A stretch of 45,392 bases of DNA from Streptomyces albireticuli (GTDB taxonomy: Bacteria; Actinomycetota; Actinomycetes; Streptomycetales; Streptomycetaceae), in NCBI RefSeq assembly GCF_021228125.1, contig NZ_JAJQQS010000029.1, forward strand, positions 1 to 45,392, in the 5' to 3' direction. The translations under genes and the position numbers were made by a program. This document shows positions 8,302 through 16,658 of the stretch, piece by piece (position 1 is the first letter of the stretch; the number at the start of each line of letters is the position of its first letter). The notes under the pieces are model-generated. The model searched no databases. It saw nothing but the letters and a program-made list of their open reading frames with translations, and was not told the origin of the DNA.

Positions 8302-8353
8302 CCGGTCCTCCTTCCGGCGGGGCGCGGTGTGTGGGGTCGTGCTGCGCTGTGCT

Positions 8354-8381
8354 GTCGGTTGTCGGTTGTCGGTTGTCGGTT
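8354..8381. repeat. Four perfect tandem copies of GTCGGTT
   Basis: A 7-bp unit is repeated four times in the 123-bp gap between the second tube gene and the LysM gene. It lies upstream of the LysM ribosome binding site. No coding role. Confidence 0.8.
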
Positions 8382-8424
8382 CAGGGGGCGGCAGGGGCCG
8401 GACGAGCGACGGACCGACGCGGGG

Positions 8425-8850
8425 TCAGGCCGGGCGCAGGCCCTCGTGCGCGATCTCCAGGGTCTCGGTCGCGGCCCGGGAGCTCGACGGGTCGAAGGAC
8501 GGGCCTTGCCAGCGGACGGGCACGATGCCGAGCACCTGCCAGCTGACGATGCGGCTCAGATCCGGCTTCAGCGCGACGATCTCGCCGTTCTTCGGCTCGA
8601 CCCGCCGGACGAGTTCGTCGAGCCACCGTGCGATCTTGGCCGTGTCCGAGGTGACCGGGCGGGTCAAGGTGATGTTCGACCAGGTGATGCGCCCCGGCAG
8701 TTGCCAGGCGAATCCGTTGTTGCCGCCCTCGGCGTACGTCTCCACCTCCACCTGGGCGCCGAGCCCGTCGCAGGTGTGGAAGGCGCCCAGGTCGTTGCCG
8801 CCGATCGCGAGGGTGAAGAACACGCTCGTCGCGAAGGTCTTGTCGGTCAT
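8425..8850 (-). CDS. Second inner tube protein (T4 gp19-like, Cis1b-type)
   Basis: 141 residues, full length for the family. TFATSVFFTLAIGGNDLGAFHTCDGLGAQVEVETYAEGG, then LTRPVTSDTAKIARWLDEL, are conserved features of the tail-tube fold. SWQVLGIVPVRWQGPSFD with SSRAATETLEIAHEGL forms the C-terminal strand typical of tube subunits nearest the baseplate. It is separated from the first tube gene (12855-13295), as in many eCIS where the second tube paralogue caps the tube at the spike end. The start has AGAGG upstream. Confidence 0.9.
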   Translation of the reverse strand: MTDKTFATSVFFTLAIGGNDLGAFHTCDGLGAQVEVETYAEGGNNGFAWQLPGRITWSNITLTRPVTSDTAKIARWLDELVRRVEPKNGEIVALKPDLSRIVSWQVLGIVPVRWQGPSFDPSSSRAATETLEIAHEGLRPA

Positions 8851-8870
8851 CCGAGCCTCTCCGTCATCCG

Positions 8871-8932
8871 TGTCGTTCCGTCACCCTGTCGTTCCGTCAC
8901 CCTGCCGCCGCGTCACCTGTCGCTGCGTCACC
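8871..8932. repeat. Tandem 15-16 bp repeats upstream of second tube gene
   Basis: TGTCGTTCCGTCACCC occurs twice head to tail (8871-8886, 8887-8902), followed by two 15-bp relatives (8903-8917, 8918-8932). They sit in the untranslated gap between the 1079-residue protein and the second tube gene. Confidence 0.8.
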
Positions 8933-8973
8933 TGCCCTCGCGAGACCGTCGGTCGCCGTCGGGGAGCCGCCGG

Positions 8974-11900
8974 TCAGCGGCGGTCGTCGTACAGCCGTCC
9001 GGCGCGTTCCCGTCCCCGCCGCAGATCGGCGCGCAGCAACCGGCTGAGCGGGTCGAGCAGGCGCCGGGCCAGCTCCTCGGTGTCGATGCCGTCGGATCGG
9101 GCGGTGGCCCGGTTGCCGGCCGTGCCCGTACCGCCGCCGCTGCCTGCCGGTGCGGCTGGTGCCTCGGAGCGCTGTACGGGGGCGCGCGTGGGGGTGGTCG
9201 TCATCGGGACGCCCATCGTCACCGCGCCGGACGCGGACCGCTGGAGGGCGCGTCCGGCGGGTGCGGCCCGCGGGGCTCCGGGCGGCGGAGTCCCGGTCGC
9301 GGGGTGGGCGGGCGCCGACGGGCGGGAGACCATCGGCAGGGGTGTGTCGGCCGTCGGTGGCGCTTCCGGGTCGGACAATCGCGCGCGTTGTACGGCATGG
9401 ACCGGACGGGCTGTTGCGGCCGGGGAGGCCGGGGGAAGCGGCCGGGCTCGCTTCGCGGGAGTGCCACTGTGTCCTGCTGCGGTCGTCCGCGGATGCGGGT
9501 ACGCCGGGGTCGACGTCGGCGTCCGGCCTGTGTTCGCCACGGGTCGCGGATCCCGCCTCCATGTCGCGGGTACGACCGGGAGGCCGGGTGCGGCAGTCTG
9601 CCGGGGCAGCGAAAAGTCTTCTGCCGCACCTGTTTTGACCGTCAAGGGCCGGGCCGGGAGCAGTCCCAGCGCTCGCTGGACGACGGGTGCCGCTTGTCCA
9701 CCACCACCGGTGGGAAAGGGCTCGGTGTACGCGGGAAAGGGCTCGGTGTACGGACCCGGTGGAGCCGACGTGACGGGCCGCACCGGCACCGGAGAGTCGT
9801 GGCCGACTGGTCGCGTGCCGGTGGAGCGCTCCGTGTTCGTTCCCCCGCTGTCGCGGCCCTGTCTCGCACCCTGGGTGTCACGCCGCGAGGAGACCCGTGT
9901 GGTCTTCGAGGTATGTGACCGCTCAGGCGGTGAGGCGTCCGGGGAACGCAACGGCATGGGCTGCGGACCGGCCTCCGGCATCGGGTCGGACGAGGGCCGT
10001 GTACCGCTCCCGGCGTCCGGCTCCAGGACCCTTCCCCGCGTTCGGTCAGGCTCGCCGAGCAGGGGTGCGGACGGCGGCCCGCCGTCCGCCTCGGGGGTCG
10101 CGGAACCTCGCATCGTCTTCCGCTGGACCGCCGCGCTGTCACCGGCAGCGGCAGAAGTGGGCAGGGCTGCGGGAGAAGACGCGGGCACGGGCCGGGGAAC
10201 AGCGGCCGGCCCCTGTACCGGTCCGGCACTTCCCCGTATCTCGCCGGGGCCGTCAAGCACCGGCACGACGCGGGGAGGCGTCGACGCGGAACGGGGAGCA
10301 GCGGCCGGCTCTTGTACCGGTCCGGCACTTCTCCGGGTCCGGCTGGAGACGTCACGCACCGGCAGAACGCGAGAGGGCTCCGGCACCGGCCGGGGAACAG
10401 CGAGTGGCCCTTGTACCGGTCCGGCGCTTCCGTGCGTCCGGCCGGATCCGTCCGGCAGGGGCACAGCGGTGGGCGGTAGCTCCGAGAGCGGGGCACCGAT
10501 CCCCCCGTGGATCCCGGGCCGACGCGTCGGGCCGTCGGACTGCGACGGCTTCGGTGGTCGCGGCAGTGGCGCGCTCGGCCGCGCTGACGGCGCCGCGCCG
10601 CCCGCGCGGGCCGAGCCCGTCGGCGGTTGCGGAACACCCGGCAGGTCCACGGGTCCCGGGGCCGTTCGCCGTTGCGGTACGGGCATCGGGCCGACGTCCA
10701 CCGCCGCCGCGTGGCCGGGGGCGGTCACCGGCCCATGGCCTACCGGTGGCACGGCGCCGTCGGGCAGCCGCCGGAGCGGTTCCCCTAACGCCGGGCGCAC
10801 TTGTTCGCGCGAGCGGCCGGAGCCCTGCCGGGTGTCCGGTGCCGACGCGGAGGTGCGGGACACGGCCGGACCGGCGCCCGCCGGAACCGGTCCGGCCTGC
10901 GCGGAGGCTGCGGATTCCGCCGCGGGACCGCGTCCACCGGCCGGGGGCACCGCGCCCGAGTCACGGGCCGACGAGGGGCGGTTGCCGGCTGCCGGGACCG
11001 CGTGGATCCGGCGCACCGGCATCGCCGGACTTCTGGCCACGATCTGTGGTGGGCCGAGGGGCCTCGGCCGTACCAGGGCAGGCCGGGGCAGCGGTGGGAC
11101 GGATCGGGGCTGTGGGCCGGTCGGCAGGTGCCCAAACGTCCCCGGCGCAGCGGCCGAGTGCTTCGTCGGAGCGGATGACGGTACGGCGCTCCCGGATCCG
11201 GCCTGCGCCTTCGATCGCGGACGCGGGGCCGAGGGCGGCGAGGTTGAGGCTGAGACCGGGGCCGGGGCCGGGGCTACGGCTGGGGCCAAGGTCTGCGGCG
11301 GGACCCAGGCAGGCACTGGGCCCGGGGCTGAGCCCCGGGCCGGGTCTGAGGCCGGGGACGGCTCTGAGGCCGGGGACGGCTCTGAGGCCGGATCAGGCCT
11401 CACCATGGCTCGGCGCAGCGGTCCCGTTTCCTTCACGGACCGGGGGCCGTGTGCTGTCCCTGTCGCGTCTGCCACCCCTGACGCCCAGGCCGGCCCCGCC
11501 GCCGCGCCGGGCCCTGGCGCCGGTCGTACGGGCATCAGAGATCCCGACGCCGGAGGTCGCGACTCCGGAGACCCCGACGCCGGGCCCGGCCGCCCTCGCT
11601 GCGGTTCCGGGACCGGCCTCGCCACCGGGCTTGTCGTCAATGTCGAGCCCGTCGTCGGCGCCGACCGTCCACCCGCCTCGCCCCGGGCCCGCTCCCGCCG
11701 CTGAACCGGCAGGCTCCCGGCACCGGCACCGGTGCCAGGCCCGGGCCCGTGCCCGTACCCCGTCGTGCCCCCGCCGAAGAACACCTGTCCCCCGGACCCG
11801 GGCTCCGGCCCGGTGACAGCCAACAGCAACGGGCCGCCACCGGAAGTCGTACCGGGCGCGGACGGGCGCGTGACCCCGTGGATCACTCCGGCCGGCGCGG

Positions 11901-12213
11901 ACGGCAGCACCGCGTGGCCGAGGGGCGCGCCGAAGACGGTCCGCTGCCAGGCGGCCAGGCCCGACCGGAAGCGGAGTCCATCGCTCACTCCGGTCGCCGA
12001 CCGCGCGACGGTCACTTCCGGTGGAGCGACCCGCCGCCAGCCGCCGTCCCAGCCGGGCGGCGCGACGTACCCGCCCGTCGCCGACACCGGGTCGGCGGCC
12101 GGCGCCACCGCCTCCCCCGGCAGTCCTGCGTCCACACGTCCGCGGGCGGACGCCCCGCCGCCCCGCCGTTCCCTACGCGACCGGCTCCCCCGCCCACGCA
12201 GCGCGTCCCGCAT
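8974..12213 (-). CDS. 1079-residue Pro/Ala-rich disordered CIS-locus protein of unknown function
   Basis: Unrecognised function, but clearly coding: it is bounded by operon neighbours and has an ordered N-terminus with PPGWDGGWRRVAPPEVTVA, then SDGLRFRSGLAAWQRTVFGAPLGHAVLP. It also has a compact C-terminal helix pair (DTEELARRLLDPLSRLL, RADLRRGRERAGRLYDDRR). Between them are about 900 residues of Pro/Ala/Ser-rich low complexity with recurrent V/L-Q-R motifs (VQRKT, VVQRALG, AVQRARL, ALQRSAS, PVQRSEA) and about three 33-residue repeats near residues 580-680. One leucine (codon 476, DNA 10786-10788) is TTA. I place the start at ATG 12213, which has GGTGAGGG upstream; ATG 12237 is possible. Its size and operon position would suit a tape-measure or cargo-scaffold role, but it is not predicted helical like classical tape measures. 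This is inference only. Confidence 0.7.
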   Translation of the reverse strand: MRDALRGRGSRSRRERRGGGASARGRVDAGLPGEAVAPAADPVSATGGYVAPPGWDGGWRRVAPPEVTVARSATGVSDGLRFRSGLAAWQRTVFGAPLGHAVLPSAPAGVIHGVTRPSAPGTTSGGGPLLLAVTGPEPGSGGQVFFGGGTTGYGHGPGPGTGAGAGSLPVQRRERARGEAGGRSAPTTGSTLTTSPVARPVPEPQRGRPGPASGSPESRPPASGSLMPVRPAPGPGAAAGPAWASGVADATGTAHGPRSVKETGPLRRAMVRPDPASEPSPASEPSPASDPARGSAPGPVPAWVPPQTLAPAVAPAPAPVSASTSPPSAPRPRSKAQAGSGSAVPSSAPTKHSAAAPGTFGHLPTGPQPRSVPPLPRPALVRPRPLGPPQIVARSPAMPVRRIHAVPAAGNRPSSARDSGAVPPAGGRGPAAESAASAQAGPVPAGAGPAVSRTSASAPDTRQGSGRSREQVRPALGEPLRRLPDGAVPPVGHGPVTAPGHAAAVDVGPMPVPQRRTAPGPVDLPGVPQPPTGSARAGGAAPSARPSAPLPRPPKPSQSDGPTRRPGIHGGIGAPLSELPPTAVPLPDGSGRTHGSAGPVQGPLAVPRPVPEPSRVLPVRDVSSRTRRSAGPVQEPAAAPRSASTPPRVVPVLDGPGEIRGSAGPVQGPAAVPRPVPASSPAALPTSAAAGDSAAVQRKTMRGSATPEADGGPPSAPLLGEPDRTRGRVLEPDAGSGTRPSSDPMPEAGPQPMPLRSPDASPPERSHTSKTTRVSSRRDTQGARQGRDSGGTNTERSTGTRPVGHDSPVPVRPVTSAPPGPYTEPFPAYTEPFPTGGGGQAAPVVQRALGLLPARPLTVKTGAAEDFSLPRQTAAPGLPVVPATWRRDPRPVANTGRTPTSTPAYPHPRTTAAGHSGTPAKRARPLPPASPAATARPVHAVQRARLSDPEAPPTADTPLPMVSRPSAPAHPATGTPPPGAPRAAPAGRALQRSASGAVTMGVPMTTTPTRAPVQRSEAPAAPAGSGGGTGTAGNRATARSDGIDTEELARRLLDPLSRLLRADLRRGRERAGRLYDDRR
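10180..10476 (-). repeat. Three ~99-bp repeats inside the 1079-residue protein
   Basis: The string CTTGTACCGGTCCGGC or a near match recurs at about 99-bp steps (near 10213, 10312 and 10411), corresponding to 33-residue repeats of the form R-x-x-G/R-SAGPVQ-x-P-x-A-x-PR. DNA and protein repeats are in phase, so this is an in-frame expansion. Limits are approximate. Confidence 0.65.
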
Positions 12214-12223
12214 TCCCACACCC

Positions 12224-12382
12224 TCACCCGCCTTCATTGACGCGGGTATTGATCCGCGCGATCTCCCGCACCCATCGCAGGCGCTCCCCGTGGGGCAGGT
12301 CGAGGATGTCCTCGAGCCGCCAGTGGAAGTGGTAGGCGACGTACGCGATCTCCTCCCGCAGCCGGGGAAGGGCGTACGTCAC
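12224..12382 (-). CDS. DUF6760-like small CIS protein
   Basis: 52 residues: GTG start, then TYALPRLREEIAYVAYHFHW followed by RLEDILDLPHGERLRWV and EIARINTRVNEGG. This is the compact helical family annotated as DUF6760, found beside tube and chaperone genes in actinobacterial eCIS loci; its molecular role is unknown to me. GTG at 12382 is chosen because it overlaps the previous stop as GTGA and starts exactly at the conserved TYALPRLREEIA. Its position after the tube and chaperone-like gene resembles the place of phage tail-assembly chaperones (GpG/GpGT type), which are often split small proteins. That comparison is inference. Confidence 0.8.
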   Translation of the reverse strand: MTYALPRLREEIAYVAYHFHWRLEDILDLPHGERLRWVREIARINTRVNEGG

Positions 12383-12858
12383 GATTCCCCCAGGCGCCCA
12401 CCCGAGAGGTCCACCTCGAACGAGCCCTCGCACAGCGGGCAGGTCACCGCGGCACGCGTGTGCCCCTCGCTGTTGATCCGCCGGTAGAAGTCCTGGAGGA
12501 ACGCCACGTCCGTGGCGTACATCCGCTCCACGACACCCGCGTGCACGTCCCTGAGCGTGCCGAGCCTGGTGATCACCTGGCTGAGCAGCACCACGCTCAG
12601 GTACGCCGGGTTCTCCTTCACCCGCAGATCGATCTGCGGGCGCAGCTCGTCCCGTGCGGTGGCCAGTCGCATCGCACCGTCGTGGTGCACGTTGCCGTCC
12701 TCGTCGACGTATCCGCGCGGCAGCTCGAAGGTGAACTCCGTGCGGTGTTCCTGGTGCCGCGCCGCGGCGCGCGGCGCGGGGGTGGTCTCCCGCTCGGCCG
12801 GGTCGGTGCCCTCGTGGGTCTCGTCGAGGTTGCCGGCCGTCACCGTCCGGCGTCTCAT
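12379..12858 (-). CDS. CIS tail-assembly chaperone-like protein with C-terminal CxxC
   Basis: 159 residues. The central part (EFTFELPRGYVDEDGNVHHDGAMRLATARDELRPQIDLRV, NPAYLSVVLLSQVITRLG) is conserved in Streptomyces eCIS loci and resembles the Mu gp41/tail-assembly chaperone type, with a polypeptide that begins beta-rich and becomes helical. The end has CPLCEGSFEVDL, one CxxC pair only, so a full zinc site would need a partner. ATG at 12858 overlaps the tube stop (ATGA). The first 35 residues are low complexity. Function inferred from position directly after the tube. Confidence 0.7.
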   Translation of the reverse strand: MRRRTVTAGNLDETHEGTDPAERETTPAPRAAARHQEHRTEFTFELPRGYVDEDGNVHHDGAMRLATARDELRPQIDLRVKENPAYLSVVLLSQVITRLGTLRDVHAGVVERMYATDVAFLQDFYRRINSEGHTRAAVTCPLCEGSFEVDLSGGRLGES

Positions 12859-13295
12859 TCGACCACGATCTCCTCGAAGGTGATGGTCACGGATTCGGTG
12901 GCGGCCGAGGATTCCCGGGCGCTGAGCGAGGGCCCTTCCCATTTGCTCGCCCAGCCCTGCATCAGCTGGATGCGGCGGACGGTCTCACCCGTGGAGTCCT
13001 TGACCTCGATGGTGATGTTCTGGCGCGCGGTGTCGACCGCGCCGTTGTTCAGGGTCTCCTTGATCCATGTGGTGAACTCGCTGCTCTTGTCCAGTCCGCG
13101 GGTGATGGTGATCTCGCCGGCCTGCCGGGCGCCGGGCTGCTTGCGGATGATGTGTTTCCCTTCCGCGGTCACCTGGCGGACCTCGACGACCTCCTCCTCG
13201 ACGGTGAAGCCGCTGACTTCCTGGATGGACTCGACGAGGTAGCCGCCCAGCTGGACGCCGAAGATATGGGTGGAAAGAGCGTCGCCCTCTGCCAT
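12855..13295 (-). CDS. Major inner tube protein (Cis1a-type)
   Basis: 146 residues. It begins DALSTHIFGVQLGGYLVESIQEVSGF and contains EITITRGLDKSSEFTTWIKETL and RRIQLMQGWASKWEGPSLSA, then SSAATESVTITFEEIVVE, all canonical for tail-tube proteins related to T4 gp19 and Hcp. It follows the sheath gene in the standard sheath-tube order. A small hairpin and a 10-bp tandem repeat lie in the gap between them. The ATG at 13295 has an AGGTGA-type ribosome binding site. Confidence 0.95.
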   Translation of the reverse strand: MAEGDALSTHIFGVQLGGYLVESIQEVSGFTVEEEVVEVRQVTAEGKHIIRKQPGARQAGEITITRGLDKSSEFTTWIKETLNNGAVDTARQNITIEVKDSTGETVRRIQLMQGWASKWEGPSLSARESSAATESVTITFEEIVVE

Positions 13296-13329
13296 GACCG
13301 TGTGTCACCTGTTCCCTTGATCTGATGCG

Positions 13330-13369
13330 GTCCGATGTAGTCCGATACAGTCCGTTACAGTCCGATGTG
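13330..13369. repeat. Four tandem 10-bp repeats (GTCCGATGTA-like)
   Basis: GTCCGATGTA, GTCCGATACA, GTCCGTTACA and GTCCGATGTG follow each other without gaps between the sheath stop and the tube start. A 10-bp unit keeps all copies on one face of the helix. Confidence 0.8.
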
Positions 13370-13387
13370 TGCGCCGACCCGTGCCGC

Positions 13388-13409
13388 GGGCCCTCGCGGC
13401 GGAGGGCCC
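13388..13409 (-). terminator. Intercistronic hairpin after sheath gene
   Basis: GGGCCCTC (13388-13395) pairs perfectly with GAGGGCCC (13402-13409) around a 6-base loop, 7 bases after the sheath stop on the minus strand. It could act as a partial terminator or mRNA stabiliser that sets sheath/tube ratio. Confidence 0.5.
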
Positions 13410-13416
13410 ACAGGGG

Positions 13417-14967
13417 TCATTCGCTGACGAGGCTGGTGCTGTCGGAGAACTGCGCCAGCCGGAAGACCACGAACTCGGCGGGCTTCACCGGGGCCACTCC
13501 GATCTCGCACACCACCCGGCCGAGGTCGATCGACTCCGGGGGGTTGTTGTCCCGGTCGCACTTCACGTAGAAGGCTTCCTCGGCGACGCGGCCGAACAGC
13601 GCTCCCCGGCGCCATTCCTCGGTGAGGAACCCCGTGACGTTGCGCCGGATGCTCGACCACAGCCGGTCGTCGTTGGGCTCGAACACCACCCACTGGGTTC
13701 CCAGCAGGATGGATTCCTCGAGGTAGTTGAAGAGCCGGCGCACGTTCAGGTAGCGCCAGGCCGGGTCCGAGGACAGCGTCCGCGCGCCCCAGATACGGAT
13801 GCCGCGGCCGGGGAAGGCCCGTACGCAGTTGACCCCGATCGGGTTGAGGAGGGACTGCTCCCCCTTGCTGAGGCGGATACCGAGGTCCACCGCACCGCGG
13901 ATGACCTCGTTGGCCGGGGCCTTGTGGACGCCGCGTTCACCGTCACTGCGCGCCCAGACGCCCGCGATATGGCCGCTGGGCGGCACCAGGGTGTTCCCGC
14001 CGGTCGCCGGGTCGAACACCTTGATCCAGGGGTAGTACACGCTGGCGTAGCGCGAGTCGTACCCGGCGCCCTCGGTGCGCCAGGCGCGGACCCGTTGCGC
14101 GTTCATTCCGGGTGGGGTGTCCAGGACGGCGACCCGGTCGCCCATCTGCTCGCAGTGCGAGATCACCGCGAGCTGTACGGTCTTGACGCCCTCCGCGTCC
14201 AGTTCGCCGCGCTGGTGCGCGCTCATCAGATCGGGCACCGCGACCATGGTGATCTCGTCGATCGCTTCGAGTCCGGCGAAGCCGGTGCGCGCCTCGGCGT
14301 CGCCGACGTACTCGCCCGGATCCAGTCGCGGCGTGCCGCGGCGCCCGGGGGCGGCCGCGGCCCGCGGGGCCGCCGGGACACGGACGGTCTGCTTCTCCGG
14401 GCGGGTCTGCTGCACTCCCGGCTGCTCGACGGCCTCGATGAGCTTCGACTCGGCGACCTGCTGCACCAGATAGCCCTTGACGTTCCTGCGCGTGGTGACG
14501 TCGAAGGTCTCCACCACCTTGCCGCCCTTGCGGACCACCAGCTTGAAGCGGTCCTCGGGCGGGTTCTCGCCCTCCGCGTCGGCGACCTCCACGGAGATGT
14601 CACCGCCGGCGCCCGGCAGCGCGGAGACCAGGAACCCGCCGATCGCCGGCGGCGCGGCGGGCGGTGTCACGGGCGGTTCCCCGGGCACCTCGGCCCCGTC
14701 GGCGGCTCCACCGATCCGGACGACGTAGGCGGTGCCGCCGCCGTTGGCGAAGTACCCGTGGACCGCGTGCGCCAGGTACGTGCCCTCGGTGAAGGAGCCG
14801 AAGGTCTGTACGTACTGGTCCCAGGTGGTCACCAGGGTCGGTTGGTGGAAGGGCCCACTCTCCGCGAAGCCCACGAAGGCGGCGACCGCCGTGCCGACTC
14901 CTTCGATCGGCCGTGCTCCGGACTGCACCTCCTCCATGTAGACGCCCGGGGTGAGGTACGACGGCAT
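13417..14967 (-). CDS. Contractile sheath protein (Cis2-type)
   Basis: 516 residues. The N-terminus PSYLTPGVYMEEVQSGARPIEGVGTAVAAFVGFAESGPFHQP is the textbook start of phage/CIS sheath proteins. The C-terminal domain has YLNVRRLFNYLEESILLGTQWVVFEPND, TGFLTEEWRRGALFG, EEAFYVKCDRDNNPPESIDLGRVVCEIGVAPVKPAEFVVFRL, also canonical. The middle (about 150-230) is a variable insertion rich in Pro/Ala. GAAGGAG precedes the ATG at 14967. An upstream in-frame ATG exists but lacks the motif. The sheath stores the energy that drives the tube through a membrane. Confidence 0.97.
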   Translation of the reverse strand: MPSYLTPGVYMEEVQSGARPIEGVGTAVAAFVGFAESGPFHQPTLVTTWDQYVQTFGSFTEGTYLAHAVHGYFANGGGTAYVVRIGGAADGAEVPGEPPVTPPAAPPAIGGFLVSALPGAGGDISVEVADAEGENPPEDRFKLVVRKGGKVVETFDVTTRRNVKGYLVQQVAESKLIEAVEQPGVQQTRPEKQTVRVPAAPRAAAAPGRRGTPRLDPGEYVGDAEARTGFAGLEAIDEITMVAVPDLMSAHQRGELDAEGVKTVQLAVISHCEQMGDRVAVLDTPPGMNAQRVRAWRTEGAGYDSRYASVYYPWIKVFDPATGGNTLVPPSGHIAGVWARSDGERGVHKAPANEVIRGAVDLGIRLSKGEQSLLNPIGVNCVRAFPGRGIRIWGARTLSSDPAWRYLNVRRLFNYLEESILLGTQWVVFEPNDDRLWSSIRRNVTGFLTEEWRRGALFGRVAEEAFYVKCDRDNNPPESIDLGRVVCEIGVAPVKPAEFVVFRLAQFSDSTSLVSE

Positions 14968-15237
14968 GCTCGCTCCTTCGGGTCGCCGATCGGTCACCGC
15001 CGAGTCTCAGCGGGGGCTGTTCCGGGCAGTAGGCCCCCGGGTCCCCGGCGCGGGGCAGGGACGCTGCCCTTACGGGCACCTCGCCAGGGCACGACTGCCG
15101 GACGTCCGGGGCGGGTTCCTCCTCGCACATCCCCGCCACCGCTCTCCCGGTCCTAGGCTTGGCGCGCACCGGCCCCGTGACCCGGCACCGGGCTTCGAGC
15201 GCACCGAAAGTCCGAGCGCACCGACAGGAGGTCACCC
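14968..15237. promoter_or_regulatory. Divergent intergenic region between sheath and cargo gene
   Basis: 270 bp with no gene. TAGGCT (15154-15159) is a plausible -10 for the plus-strand cargo gene, giving a leader of about 70 bases; no convincing -35 is visible. A minus-strand promoter for the sheath operon should also be here, but I cannot place it with confidence. Confidence 0.35.
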
Positions 15238-16554
15238 GTGCGGATACCCGAGCCACGGCCCGACAGGACGACCGGTCAGGCCACGGGGCCTGCCGCGTCC
15301 CGGCGCCCCACCGGCACGACGGCACCGGCCGTCCCCCGGCGCCCGGCGGGCGGACCGCCCCGGCCCTCCCCGCGGGCCCTCCGGGCCCTTCAGCGCAGCG
15401 CCGGCAACGCCGCGGTGGCCGGTCTGGTGGCCAGGAGCAAGGACCGGACGTCCGAAGCCTCCGAAGAGGAGCCCGTGCGGCGCTCAGCCGTCCACGAGGT
15501 CCTCAGCGAACCCGGCCGTCCCTTCACGGGGGCGCTGGCCGACGAGGTCGAAGCGCGCTACGGCGGTACGGACCTCTCCCACCTGCGGGTGCACACCGGC
15601 GCCGTCGCGCAGCGCTCGGCGGCCGAGATCGGTGCCCGTGCCTACACGTCGGGCGACCACATGGTCCTGGGGGCCGGAAGCACCACGGAGGATGTCCTCC
15701 ACGAGGTGTGGCACACCTTCCAGCAGAGCCGTGGGCCGGTCTCCGGAAGGGACAACGGGGACGGGCTGAAGGTCTCCGAACCGGATTCCCCGGAGGAGCG
15801 GGAGGCGGCGGCGGTCGCCCACGAGCTCATCAGCTCGCCGGTACCGGCCGGGGCAGCCGCCGGGGCGCCCGCCGTGCAGCGGGCGACGGCGGCGGGCCCG
15901 TCGGTGTCGTCCGCCCACAGGTGCGTCCAGCGCGCTCCGGCGGCGGACTCCGGAGGGTCGCAGCACTCCGGGGCGGGTTCGCACCAGTCCACCCAGCCGG
16001 TCTTCTCGTTCGCCCCGTCGCTCCCCGCCAACCCTTTCCTCTACACCGACGGCGACACACAGTTCTGGGTCGGTCCGAACCCCCCTGAGGGCTTCTTCGA
16101 CGTCGACCAGCACTGCGCGTACATGGCCACCCACTGGCTGCTGCACGGAACACCTACCGGGCTGCGCTACGAGGACTTCGACGACGCCACCCGGCGCGAC
16201 GCCTCCGACACGGTGCGCCGCTGGGCGGCCTCCGGAGGTCTGGAGGCCCAGGAGCAGTACGCCCGTACGAGGCTGGGCGGCGCCACGGTCGACGGCACGA
16301 GGCTGGCCGGTCAGGCCACCTCCGGCAAGCTGCCCCCGGGCACGCTGATCTGGTTCGGCACCAGCCGGCACGCCGAGGCGGCCGTGGTGGCCGCGGCGGG
16401 GCAGTTCCTGATGTACGACCCGAACACGGGCCGGACCACCACGCGCGACGCCGACGGGTTCGCCGCGTACATCGCGAGCAGGAACGCGTTCGTGGTCAGG
16501 TACGCCCCGGAGGCGGAGCACGACGCGAGCTGCAAGTGCTGCGTCATCATGTGA
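15238..16554 (+). CDS. eCIS cargo: DUF4157 domain plus YopT-like protease domain with C-terminal CaaX box
   Basis: 438 residues, GTG start with a strong AGGAGGTCACCC ribosome binding site. Residues 1-65 are a Pro-rich tail ending in LQRSAGNAAVAGLV, a motif common in eCIS-associated proteins. Residues about 80-170 are DUF4157 with an intact HExxH (H155 E156 V W H159), the putative metallopeptidase/loading domain of eCIS cargo. After a disordered linker, residues about 265-425 show C293 in QHCAYMATHWLLHG, H378 in SRHAEAAVV and D394 in MYDPNTG, the order and H-to-D spacing (16) expected of YopT/C58 papain-fold proteases. The last residues are SCKCCVIM: C435-V-I-M438 is a perfect CaaX prenylation signal with extra cysteines before it. 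It is the only plus-strand gene inside the structural block, suggesting a cargo module. A eukaryotic target is inference. Confidence 0.82.
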   Translation: MRIPEPRPDRTTGQATGPAASRRPTGTTAPAVPRRPAGGPPRPSPRALRALQRSAGNAAVAGLVARSKDRTSEASEEEPVRRSAVHEVLSEPGRPFTGALADEVEARYGGTDLSHLRVHTGAVAQRSAAEIGARAYTSGDHMVLGAGSTTEDVLHEVWHTFQQSRGPVSGRDNGDGLKVSEPDSPEEREAAAVAHELISSPVPAGAAAGAPAVQRATAAGPSVSSAHRCVQRAPAADSGGSQHSGAGSHQSTQPVFSFAPSLPANPFLYTDGDTQFWVGPNPPEGFFDVDQHCAYMATHWLLHGTPTGLRYEDFDDATRRDASDTVRRWAASGGLEAQEQYARTRLGGATVDGTRLAGQATSGKLPPGTLIWFGTSRHAEAAVVAAAGQFLMYDPNTGRTTTRDADGFAAYIASRNAFVVRYAPEAEHDASCKCCVIM

Positions 16555-16593
16555 CCGGCCGGGCGCCGAACGCCTGACCGCCACCGCCCGTCA

Positions 16594-16628
<35 letters not shown>

Positions 16629-16658
16629 GAGGCGATCGGCGCCCGTACACCCACGGCA

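Noticed and set aside
8354..8932. CRISPR array from the repeated units near the second tube gene
   Set aside because: The repeats are 7-16 bp, directly abutting and without unique spacers; they are simple tandem duplications.
7970..11704. Plus-strand open frame of 1244 codons, longer than the gene opposite it
   Set aside because: It crosses several real minus-strand genes (LysM, tube, 1079-residue protein) and their gaps, and contains no recognisable domain. The minus-strand gene is supported by operon overlaps and conserved ends.
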